Below, one piece after another: positions 1 to 5,601 of a stretch of DNA of 5,601 nt. The translations under genes were made by a program, and so were the position numbers. Where the stretch lies: assembly GCA_943324055.2 (NCBI GenBank), contig CALPKD020000110.1:1-5601 (forward strand), in the 5' to 3' direction. Each line of letters starts with the position of its first letter. Within the stretch, counting starts at the first letter, position 1. A model generated the notes under the pieces. It made no database searches, was not told the DNA's origin, and was given only the letters and a program-made list of their open reading frames with translations. The stretch comes from Chitinophaga pinensis. Its GTDB lineage: Bacteria; Bacteroidota; Bacteroidia; Chitinophagales; Chitinophagaceae.

Positions 1-1
1 C

Positions 2-1066
2 GCTGCTGAATCGGCTGTAAGAAATGAGAAAACAGATAGCGCTATTCAAGAATTATTAAGCGAAATAAATATCATTCGAAACGAAAAGGTAGGAGATACC
101 GAATTAATGAGAATGAAAAATTATTTAGCTGGTGGGTTTGCTCGTTCTTTAGAGAACCCTGCAACGGTTGCTAATTTTGCTTTAAATATTGCACGTTATA
201 AAATGCCTGCAGATTATTATCAAAAATATTTAACGAATCTGGCAGTTGTGGATGCACAAAAGGTGCAAGCTGCTGCAACTAGTTTATTAAATCCTGCTCA
301 AATGCATATTGTGATTGTAGGAAATGCCAAACAAATTGCTAAGGGATTAGAAAAATACGGACCAGTTAAATATTTTGATATCGAAGGAAATGAAATAGCG
401 GCTCCTGTTGATGCGAAAGCCGACGCTTCCTTGACGCCAGCATTATTAATGACCAAAGTGATTGACGCATATGGTGGCTCCTCTGCATTGTCTGCAATTA
501 AGGATGTGCAATTCAAAGGGACTGCAAATGTAATGGGACAATCCTTAGATATGACGCAGACAATCATTGCTCCAGGTAATTCAGTAACTATTATGTCAAT
601 GGGTGGAATGGCTATTACAAAACAAGCAGTAGTGGATGGTAAATATACAGTTGCACAACAAGGGATGGAAACGCCTGTAAATGCGGAAGTGAAGGAAGGG
701 TTGGATGAATCTACATACCTTGTACCAGAACAATTATATGTTGCAAAAGGGTATCAACTTAAAATAGTAGGTGCAGAGAAAGTAGACGGGAAAGATGCAA
801 TTGATGTGGAATTAACCACCCCTTCAGGAAAAGTGTCACACCGTTTTTACGATGCAGCTACCTATTTGCTCCTTAAGACTTTTAAATCCGAGGAAGTGCC
901 AGGAAGAGGGACCATGACACAACAGCAGTTTTATAAAGGGTATCAATTAGTAAATGGGGTACAAGTTTCGAACGAACAATTAATTGATATGGGACAAATG
1001 AAAATCAATATCAAATACACAGATATTAAAGTAAATCAAGGATTGAAAACAACTGACTTAAAGTAG
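2..1066 (+). CDS. M16 (insulinase/pitrilysin) family peptidase, C-terminal part with extra tail domain; 5' end outside window
   Basis: The frame is open from base 2, 35 codons ahead of the first ATG at 107, so this is the 3' end of a longer gene and that ATG is internal. Residues about 1-130 of the 354 visible match the C-terminal half of an M16 domain: the NEKTDSAIQE helix, then the stretch MRMKNYLAGGFARSLENP, then a helix ending in YYQKYL, and a closing strand MHIVIVGNAKQI. In this family such domains close over the substrate chamber. The zinc motif HxxEH would lie upstream, so activity cannot be judged; many Bacteroidota encode an active and an inactive M16 paralogue. A linker rich in Ala and Asp (about 130-143) leads to a tail of roughly 210 residues (from about base 434) that is not part of the M16 fold. 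It is mostly alternating hydrophobic strands and resembles the LolA/LppX-like beta folds of periplasmic lipoprotein-sorting proteins, which is an inference. Periplasmic or outer-membrane-associated location is likely. Three consecutive in-frame TAG codons end the gene. Confidence 0.88.
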   Translation, partial: AAESAVRNEKTDSAIQELLSEINIIRNEKVGDTELMRMKNYLAGGFARSLENPATVANFALNIARYKMPADYYQKYLTNLAVVDAQKVQAAATSLLNPAQMHIVIVGNAKQIAKGLEKYGPVKYFDIEGNEIAAPVDAKADASLTPALLMTKVIDAYGGSSALSAIKDVQFKGTANVMGQSLDMTQTIIAPGNSVTIMSMGGMAITKQAVVDGKYTVAQQGMETPVNAEVKEGLDESTYLVPEQLYVAKGYQLKIVGAEKVDGKDAIDVELTTPSGKVSHRFYDAATYLLLKTFKSEEVPGRGTMTQQQFYKGYQLVNGVQVSNEQLIDMGQMKINIKYTDIKVNQGLKTTDLK

Positions 1067-1101
1067 TAGTAGCTTATTTGCGTTGAGTGTTTTTACTTAT
1101 T

Positions 1102-1148
1102 AAAAAAGTCCCGTCCCAGAAAATATTTTCCAGGACGGGACTTTTTTT
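1102..1148. terminator. Bidirectional intrinsic terminator between convergent genes
   Basis: A perfect 15-bp stem pairs bases 1102-1116 (six A followed by GTCCCGTCC) with 1133-1147 (GGACGGGAC followed by T). After a 2x2 internal mismatch the loop holds a further 12-base palindrome, GAAAATATTTTC (1119-1130), so the hairpin can extend almost to its tip. The A tract on the left and T tract on the right give a U-tail in either direction. It lies 35 bases after the M16 stop and 23 bases beyond the stop of the minus-strand barrel gene, exactly where a terminator shared by both convergent units is expected. Confidence 0.9.
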
Positions 1149-1171
1149 AGGCACAATCTAAATGCCTAGTC

Positions 1172-2698
1172 TTAAAATCTTATTCCATAACCAATACTGA
1201 ATACTAAATTATTTCCTTTGTAATCCGCGTAAGTATTGTCTTTATCGTTTAAGCGGTATGGGAAAATTGCATCCTTGGTAGTGGTGTTTACTAAAGTTAA
1301 ATCAACAAAGTGACGATTGGTTCTGTATCCAATACCACCACTTACTGTCCAATGAGATGCTTTAACGGCCTCGTCTTTATAAGGGGATCCATAATAACCG
1401 GTACCTGCTCTTACCATCCAGTTGCCATTTAACTTAATCTCAGTACCAATTTTAATATTGATATTGTTTTTATACACAGCTTTAATAGTACTATTTAAGT
1501 TACTGTAGTAATCCGAAGTTTCTTTGTCGTAGGTATTCGCGTAATATTTTGTACCTGTATAATTTACCCATTCAAGATCAGCGCTGATAAAACCAAGTGG
1601 TTGTGTTGGCTTGCCTGGTGAAGCAAAAAAGTAGCTTGTGCTAAAAGTGGCCTTAAGTGGAGTAGCTAAAGTATACTCTCTAGTGCCTGGATAGCCATCG
1701 TTTAACTCACTTGAGCTTGCGGATTGCACACCTGCGTACTTTTCGGTATTGGTGGTCATATCTGCGCTCATCTTGTCTCTAAATGATATGAGTTGAGGCG
1801 TTTGCAATGCAAATCCCACGCGTAAATAAGCCTCCGGTTTGTAAATGATACCAAACTTGGCACCTAATCCCCAACCTCTTGAACTAAAATTTTCATTCAA
1901 TACAAAACCTCCAAAAAAGTTTTCAGTATTATTAGTTGCATCTGTTTCAATATAAGTCAATGAACGGCTGTAGTTAATCATTGGCATCACAATGCTAGCA
2001 CCTAAATAAAGTTTGTCGCTCATATTGCCACCCCATCCAAAATTCAATTCATTATAACTGCCGCTTGTAATTGCATCGTAATTTTGATTCACACCTGTTG
2101 AAATGGGTACTAAACTTTGGTAGCCAGTAACTGCGCCACTTGCATTGGCCATAGTGTCCACTAGGTAAGTTCTAAAAGCCAACGAACTTCCAAAAATATA
2201 ATTACTCAAAGCTGCATTGGTATCGGCTTGATCACGCACTAGTTCTTCTAAATATTTTTCGGAATAACTACTAAAATTATTTTTTCCGCTAAAACTAATC
2301 CGGTTATTATAATCTGCGACTTGATTAAAAGAAATAGAAAATGCGGTACTTGTCCAATTATTATGCCTTTGACCATCAGCAAACACAATTCCAACAGATC
2401 CAAAGTTGGAACTGTTATCTGTGGAAGTGCTAGTGGTCCCTCTGTAATTAAAAGTATTGGTCTTAGCTGAAAACTTAGGGGCTAATAAAATTTCACTTGA
2501 TTTGTAAAACCCCAATCCAGCTGGATTGATGTGATTGGAGGATAAATCTCCACCCAAGGATCCCATTGCACCGCCTAATGCATTACTTCGTGGTGTGCCA
2601 TTTGGCACAAACCAAGATAACCTCAATCCGTCCTCTGGATCCTGCGCATACATGGTGACACTTGATCCCATCAAGATTAAAAAAAGTAATTTCTTCAT
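1172..2698 (-). CDS. OmpP1/FadL-like outer-membrane beta-barrel protein
   Basis: The protein has 508 residues. It starts with a Sec signal peptide, MKKLLFLILMGSSVTMYAQ, with likely cleavage after Gln19. Residues about 38-64 carry the hallmark of the OmpP1/FadL/PorV-type barrels: SNALGGAMGSLGGD followed by NHINPAGLGFY, equivalent to the N-terminal segment that packs at the barrel mouth in FadL. The rest is rich in alternating aromatic and polar strands separated by Asn/Ser/Thr-rich loops, and the protein ends with VFSIGYGIRF, a terminal Phe as in BamA-recognised beta-signals. Length fits a 14-strand barrel of this superfamily (known range roughly 400-550). FadL members move hydrophobic compounds across the outer membrane, while PorV relatives act in type IX secretion. 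The sequence alone does not decide the substrate, so no gene symbol is given. It sits 44 bases behind the Gly/Tyr-rich lipoprotein gene and is probably co-transcribed with it. No Shine-Dalgarno is visible; the leader before the ATG is A/T-rich. Confidence 0.85.
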   Translation of the reverse strand: MKKLLFLILMGSSVTMYAQDPEDGLRLSWFVPNGTPRSNALGGAMGSLGGDLSSNHINPAGLGFYKSSEILLAPKFSAKTNTFNYRGTTSTSTDNSSNFGSVGIVFADGQRHNNWTSTAFSISFNQVADYNNRISFSGKNNFSSYSEKYLEELVRDQADTNAALSNYIFGSSLAFRTYLVDTMANASGAVTGYQSLVPISTGVNQNYDAITSGSYNELNFGWGGNMSDKLYLGASIVMPMINYSRSLTYIETDATNNTENFFGGFVLNENFSSRGWGLGAKFGIIYKPEAYLRVGFALQTPQLISFRDKMSADMTTNTEKYAGVQSASSSELNDGYPGTREYTLATPLKATFSTSYFFASPGKPTQPLGFISADLEWVNYTGTKYYANTYDKETSDYYSNLNSTIKAVYKNNINIKIGTEIKLNGNWMVRAGTGYYGSPYKDEAVKASHWTVSGGIGYRTNRHFVDLTLVNTTTKDAIFPYRLNDKDNTYADYKGNNLVFSIGYGIRF

Positions 2699-2742
2699 AA
2701 TTGAATTTTTATAAAATAGTGCTACTAAAATAAATATTGTGC

Positions 2743-3819
2743 TTATCTGTTGCCACCTCTTGGCGCTCTACTAGGAGTGCTAGAACTACCGCTACTATTA
2801 AACCCGCCACTGCGTCCACCTGCATTGTTGTTTAATACTGGAGCGGTGTTGGTTTGAGTAGGCTGGCTATTTGTGCTTGCGCTTTTATTTTGATTGCTTG
2901 TGCCAAAACTATTATTGTTAAAAGATCGAGAGGGGCGATCAAAACTATTTGCTTGCCCAGTGTTGGTATTGGTTGTAACAACGCGTCTCACTAAATTGCC
3001 GAATCGGTTATTTAAATCAGGATTACCTGTGTAACGGGTAGTGCCGTTTGTAGTGTTGTAGCTATTATTGGCATTGTTAAAAGTACGGGTGTTTCGGTAA
3101 GCTGATAAACCTGGTCCGCTTGTTTGCATTGCGCTGGTTTGTGGGTTTGGTCTTGCATGTGACATACCTCCGCCATACATCCCACCATAACCTCCGCCTC
3201 CATAGTAGTAAGATCCATAGGGGTTCCAGTAGCCTGCGTAGTAAGGATTCCATCCACCATATCCACCAAATCCTCCGTAGCCAAAACCACCATATCCTCC
3301 AAAACCACCATAACCAAATCCGCCATATCCAAAATCATTAAATCCCCAGCCTAAGCTGTAATAGGAATTCATGTAAGGACTATATCCACCCCATCCCATA
3401 GAAAAAGAATTGCCAAATGGATTATACCAAGATGCTCCATAATATCCGGTGTACCAGCTATTCCATCCTAAGTACGAAGGGTAATATGCATTGTTATATC
3501 TAGGATCATTCCAATATCCAAAATCATCAATGGATGACCACCTATCTCTATTCGCAACTTTCAATCTCAAGTAACGATCATCTTGATAATTTTCATATTC
3601 TTGATAGGCATCTTCTCCTTCAATTACATCTTGCACTATTTGTCTATCCGATTTGATGCTGCCAGTAGCAACAGTTGACGGGTTAGGTGTAGTATATAAA
3701 TCATCAGTTGCAATTGCAGTAGATTGTTGCAAACTGGTACAGCCAGTTCCTAAAATACTAATTGTCACTAAGCAAACAGCGAAAAGCTTGATTGAAGTGT
3801 GAGATTTTAAAGTAATCAT
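2743..3819 (-). CDS. Gly/Tyr-rich probable lipoprotein of unknown function
   Basis: The 358-residue protein has three visible parts. Residues 1-27 form a signal peptide ending in LGTGC, which fits a lipoprotein signal with lipidated Cys27, although the lipobox is not canonical (Gly at -3). Residues about 38-108 form a conserved-looking acidic head with DDLYTTPNPS, then DAYQEYENYQDDRYLRLKV and NRDRWSSIDDFGYWNDPRY. Similar short D-Y-rich heads occur in many unnamed Bacteroidota surface proteins (recollection, not a search). Residues about 112-219 are very rich in Gly, Tyr, Trp, Phe and Asn, with a core of FGYGG/FGGYGG repeats at 163-189. Residues about 222-358 are a low-complexity Asn/Ser/Thr/Gln tail, with Arg, Gly and Pro at the end. 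No enzymatic motif is seen. An exposed, partly disordered or adhesive surface role is possible but is inference. It is the first gene of a likely two-gene unit with the downstream OmpP1/FadL-like barrel. The start ATG at 3819 places the signal peptide correctly; the leader lacks a Shine-Dalgarno. Confidence 0.8.
   Translation of the reverse strand: MITLKSHTSIKLFAVCLVTISILGTGCTSLQQSTAIATDDLYTTPNPSTVATGSIKSDRQIVQDVIEGEDAYQEYENYQDDRYLRLKVANRDRWSSIDDFGYWNDPRYNNAYYPSYLGWNSWYTGYYGASWYNPFGNSFSMGWGGYSPYMNSYYSLGWGFNDFGYGGFGYGGFGGYGGFGYGGFGGYGGWNPYYAGYWNPYGSYYYGGGGYGGMYGGGMSHARPNPQTSAMQTSGPGLSAYRNTRTFNNANNSYNTTNGTTRYTGNPDLNNRFGNLVRRVVTTNTNTGQANSFDRPSRSFNNNSFGTSNQNKSASTNSQPTQTNTAPVLNNNAGGRSGGFNSSGSSSTPSRAPRGGNR
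3253..3318 (-). repeat. Two tandem 33-bp units encoding FGYGGFGGYGG
   Basis: Bases 3286-3318 and 3253-3285, read on the minus strand, each encode the same 11 residues FGYGGFGGYGG (residues 168-178 and 179-189 of the lipoprotein), preceded by a partial unit FGYGG at 163-167. The two DNA units differ at about six positions, all synonymous. This indicates either an old duplication or selection on the amino-acid pattern rather than a very recent DNA duplication. Confidence 0.85.
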
Positions 3820-3859
3820 AATGAATTAGTTTAGGTTTTAATATGCCCTATATTTTGCG

Positions 3860-3867
3860 TACATTTG
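3860..3867 (+). promoter_or_regulatory. Candidate Bacteroidota-type -7 element (TACATTTG) for proS
   Basis: TACATTTG matches the Bacteroidota -7 consensus TAnnTTTG perfectly, and a weak -33 partner TTTA lies at 3837-3840, 19 bases upstream. Transcription would begin near 3874, giving a proS leader of about 80 bases. An alternative reading uses the TTTG at 3864-3867 as the -33 element and AAACTTTG at 3886-3893 as the -7 element, with 18 bases between. Promoter activity is inferred from motif match only. Confidence 0.4.
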
Positions 3868-3874
3868 TGCTACT

Positions 3875-3894
3875 TCAAAGTTAGTAAACTTTGA
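3875..3894. repeat. Inverted repeat (8-bp arms, 4-base centre) in the divergent promoter region
   Basis: TCAAAGTT (3875-3882) and AACTTTGA (3887-3894) are perfect reverse complements around the centre AGTA. The repeat lies in the 134-base gap between the divergent lipoprotein and proS genes and overlaps the candidate promoter elements of both. It could be an operator for a dimeric regulator, a small hairpin at the 5' end of the proS mRNA, or simply two back-to-back -7-like elements whose consensus makes them symmetrical. The sequence does not decide between these. Confidence 0.55.
3876..3883 (-). promoter_or_regulatory. Candidate -7 element (TAACTTTG) for the lipoprotein-barrel operon
   Basis: Read on the minus strand, 3883 down to 3876 is TAACTTTG, a full match to TAnnTTTG. 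Transcription would begin near 3869 and leave a leader of about 50 bases before the ATG at 3819. No good -33 partner (TTTG) is seen at the usual spacing, which lowers confidence. The element coincides with the left arm of the inverted repeat at 3875-3894. Confidence 0.35.
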
Positions 3895-3953
3895 TATATA
3901 GAGCATCTTTCGTAGATTGTTTTTACAACACAAATTGTTAAGATTATTAAAAA

Positions 3954-5432
3954 ATGGCAAAGGAACTAACAACAAGAGCCCAGGACTATTCACAATGGTA
4001 TAATGACCTCGTTTTAAAAGGCGATTTAGCCGATTATAGCGCTGTACGTGGATGTATGGTGATAAAGCCATATGGGTATGCTTTATGGGAAAATATGCAA
4101 GCTGCATTAGACAAAATGTTTAAGGATACAGGGCACCAAAATGCCTATTTCCCTTTATTTGTTCCTAAGTCCTTATTCGAGGCGGAAGAGAAAAATGCCG
4201 AAGGTTTTGCAAAAGAATGTGCCATTGTTACGCATTACAGATTAAAAACAGATCCTAATAATAAGGGCAAGTTGATGGTTGACCCAGATGCAAAGTTGGA
4301 GGAGGAATTAATTGTTCGTCCAACGAGTGAAGCGATTATTTGGAATACCTATAAAACATGGATCCAGTCTTACCGGGATTTGCCAATTTTGGTGAACCAA
4401 TGGGCGAATGTGGTAAGATGGGAAATGAGAACAAGATTGTTCCTGAGGACTGCCGAGTTTTTATGGCAGGAAGGGCACACTGCCCATGCGACAAAGGAAG
4501 AGGCCATTGAAGAAACAGTAAAGATGTTGGACGTATATGCCGATTTTGCTGAAAATTGGATGGCAGTTCCTGTGATTAAAGGTATTAAAACAGCTAGTGA
4601 GCGCTTTGCTGGTGCGGAGGATACCTACTGTATCGAGGCTTTAATGCAAGACGGAAAAGCTTTACAAGCAGGTACCTCTCACTTTTTAGGACAAAATTTT
4701 GCTAAAGCATTCGATGTAAAATTTAGTGATAAGAATAATACATTGGATTATGTTTGGGCTACAAGTTGGGGTGTAAGTACGCGCTTAATTGGCGGATTGG
4801 TAATGACGCATAGTGATGACCAAGGTTTAGTAATGCCTCCACGTATCGCTCCAATACAAGTTGTGATTGTTCCAATTTATAAAGGGGAGGAGCAGAAAGC
4901 AATTTTAGACGAGAAGATAGAAACGATTGTTGCTTCTTTTAAAGCTGCAGGCATTAGAGTTAAATATGACAATACAGACCATAACCGTCCAGGTTGGAAA
5001 TTTGCGGAATATGAATTGAAGGGAGTACCTGTGCGAATTGCGGTAGGTCCAAGAGATTTGGAAAATAATCAAGTGGAAGTAGCGCGTCGTGATACCAAGG
5101 AAAAATCGGCAGTGTCAATGGAAGGGTTAACTGAAACAATCAGTGCCTTGCTATTAGAAATACAATCTAATTTATTTAATCGCGCGAAACAATATAGAGA
5201 CGACCATATTACTAAGGCAGATACTTGGACAGAATTCGTCCATACTTTAGATAACAAAACTGGTTTTGTTTCAGCACATTGGGATGGTACTGCAGAGACT
5301 GAGGAAAAAATTAAAGAATTAACAAAAGCAACCATCCGTTGTATTCCATTAGACAATACGTTGGAAGCAGGGGTATGTGTGTATACAGGCAATCCTTCGT
5401 CGCAACGTGTTTTATTTGCAAGAGCTTACTAA
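3954..5432 (+). CDS. proS: Prolyl-tRNA synthetase, short archaeal/eukaryotic-type (ProS type 3)
   Basis: This cytoplasmic class II synthetase joins L-proline to tRNA-Pro using ATP. Visible class II landmarks are a motif 1 region around residues 33-72, the proline-site loop VRPTSE at 121-126, motif 2 with [20 protein letters not shown] at 154-173 followed by GHT, the [13 protein letters not shown] segment at 241-253, and motif 3 with [19 protein letters not shown] at 273-291. A HGTP anticodon-binding domain follows (about 298-385, containing IQVVIVPI and GPRDLE). The C-terminal domain (about 405-492) ends in LFARAY; in the Thermus enzyme of this class the terminal Tyr reaches toward the active site. 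Length (492) is normal for this type and there is no INS editing domain as in the long bacterial form. Only Cys463 and Cys475 remain of the four-Cys zinc site known in some relatives. The start [20 protein letters not shown] fits the family; it is preceded by an A-rich stretch without a Shine-Dalgarno. truB follows after 13 bases, suggesting one transcript. Confidence 0.97.
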   Translation: MAKELTTRAQDYSQWYNDLVLKGDLADYSAVRGCMVIKPYGYALWENMQAALDKMFKDTGHQNAYFPLFVPKSLFEAEEKNAEGFAKECAIVTHYRLKTDPNNKGKLMVDPDAKLEEELIVRPTSEAIIWNTYKTWIQSYRDLPILVNQWANVVRWEMRTRLFLRTAEFLWQEGHTAHATKEEAIEETVKMLDVYADFAENWMAVPVIKGIKTASERFAGAEDTYCIEALMQDGKALQAGTSHFLGQNFAKAFDVKFSDKNNTLDYVWATSWGVSTRLIGGLVMTHSDDQGLVMPPRIAPIQVVIVPIYKGEEQKAILDEKIETIVASFKAAGIRVKYDNTDHNRPGWKFAEYELKGVPVRIAVGPRDLENNQVEVARRDTKEKSAVSMEGLTETISALLLEIQSNLFNRAKQYRDDHITKADTWTEFVHTLDNKTGFVSAHWDGTAETEEKIKELTKATIRCIPLDNTLEAGVCVYTGNPSSQRVLFARAY

Positions 5433-5445
5433 GTATTCAAGCTAG

Positions 5446-5601
5446 ATGCGAAAACAACAACAAGTTCCAGGCTCTTTAATCCCTTATCTAGAAGGTAAAG
5501 TATTATTATTGGATAAGCCATTACAATGGACTTCCTTTGATATGATTAAAAAAGTGCGTGCACTCACAGAGGTTTGTAAGGTAGGACATGCAGGCACATT
5601 A
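5446..5601 (+). CDS. truB: tRNA pseudouridine(55) synthase TruB, N-terminal part (cut by window end)
   Basis: Fifty-two codons are visible. The signature GKVLLLDKPLQWTSFDMIKK (residues 17-36), followed by KVGHAGTL (45-52), is the conserved N-terminus of TruB, which converts U55 of the tRNA T-loop to pseudouridine. In the family the next residues are Asp-Pro, and that Asp is the catalytic nucleophile; it falls just outside the window, so its presence is not shown. The start is well fixed: a TAG lies directly before the ATG in frame, and the next in-frame ATG (residue 33) would remove conserved residues. It begins 13 bases after the proS stop with no visible promoter or terminator between, so co-transcription with proS is likely. 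Confidence 0.93.
   Translation, partial: MRKQQQVPGSLIPYLEGKVLLLDKPLQWTSFDMIKKVRALTEVCKVGHAGTL

Noticed and set aside
298..567. Minus-strand open frame inside the M16 gene
   Set aside because: It is antisense to clearly coding sequence and resembles nothing; it is a shadow of the codon pattern.
107..1066. Taking ATG 107 as the true start of the M16 gene
   Set aside because: The frame stays open to base 2 and the upstream 35 codons belong to the M16 domain (NEKTDSAIQE helix), so the ATG is internal.
2699..2742. Separate promoter for the barrel gene
   Set aside because: The 44-base gap is A/T-rich but contains no full TAnnTTTG with a -33 partner on the minus strand; co-transcription is simpler.
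3012..3338. Open frames on both strands (minus 3012-3338, plus 3120-3341) over the Gly/Tyr-rich region
   Set aside because: Both are by-products of the biased, repeat-rich composition of the lipoprotein gene. Their translations are low-complexity (Met/Asp/Leu-rich or His/Ser-rich) with no signal or domain.
3874..3953. T-box or other amino-acid-responsive riboswitch in the proS leader
   Set aside because: The leader is only about 80 bases, lacks a T-box consensus and terminator stem, and T-boxes are not typical of Bacteroidota.
3838..4107. Minus-strand open frame of 89 codons across the intergenic region into proS
   Set aside because: It overlaps the well-supported start of proS and the divergent promoter region, and its translation has no recognisable character.
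5069..5392. Minus-strand open frame inside proS
   Set aside because: It is antisense to the conserved anticodon-binding and C-terminal domains of proS; no independent support.

Overview
The window looks like ordinary chromosome from a low-GC member of the Bacteroidota, most likely the Chitinophagaceae (Sediminibacterium/Hydrotalea-like; an inference from protein flavour, not a search). Supporting signs are an M16 peptidase with a Bacteroidota-style C-terminal extension, an OmpP1/FadL-type barrel ending in Phe, a short archaeal/eukaryotic-type prolyl-tRNA synthetase, start codons preceded by A/T-rich sequence without a Shine-Dalgarno motif, and promoter-like TAnnTTTG elements.

Layout. Positions 2-1066 (+) hold the 3' part of an M16 zinc-peptidase-family gene; its 5' part lies outside. 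A strong symmetrical hairpin flanked by A and T tracts (about 1102-1148) then separates it from two minus-strand genes that converge on it. These are a Gly/Tyr-rich probable lipoprotein (3819 down to 2743) followed after 44 bases by an OmpP1/FadL-like outer-membrane barrel protein (2698 down to 1172). The pair reads as a small cell-envelope operon. A 134-base divergent intergenic region (3820-3953) carries promoter-like elements for both directions and a 20-base inverted repeat. Rightward from it runs proS (3954-5432), followed 13 bases later by the start of truB, which is cut by the window edge.

How the genes fit together. The right-hand pair, proS and truB, is a translation unit: prolyl-tRNA charging and tRNA U55 pseudouridylation. 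The left and middle genes are envelope or secreted proteins. Nothing suggests a mobile element, CRISPR array, defence island or horizontal transfer. The less ordinary items are the uncharacterised Gly/Tyr-rich repeat lipoprotein and its pairing with the barrel gene, the extra C-terminal domain on the M16 protein, and the inverted repeat between the divergent promoters. I see no convincing new biological system here.
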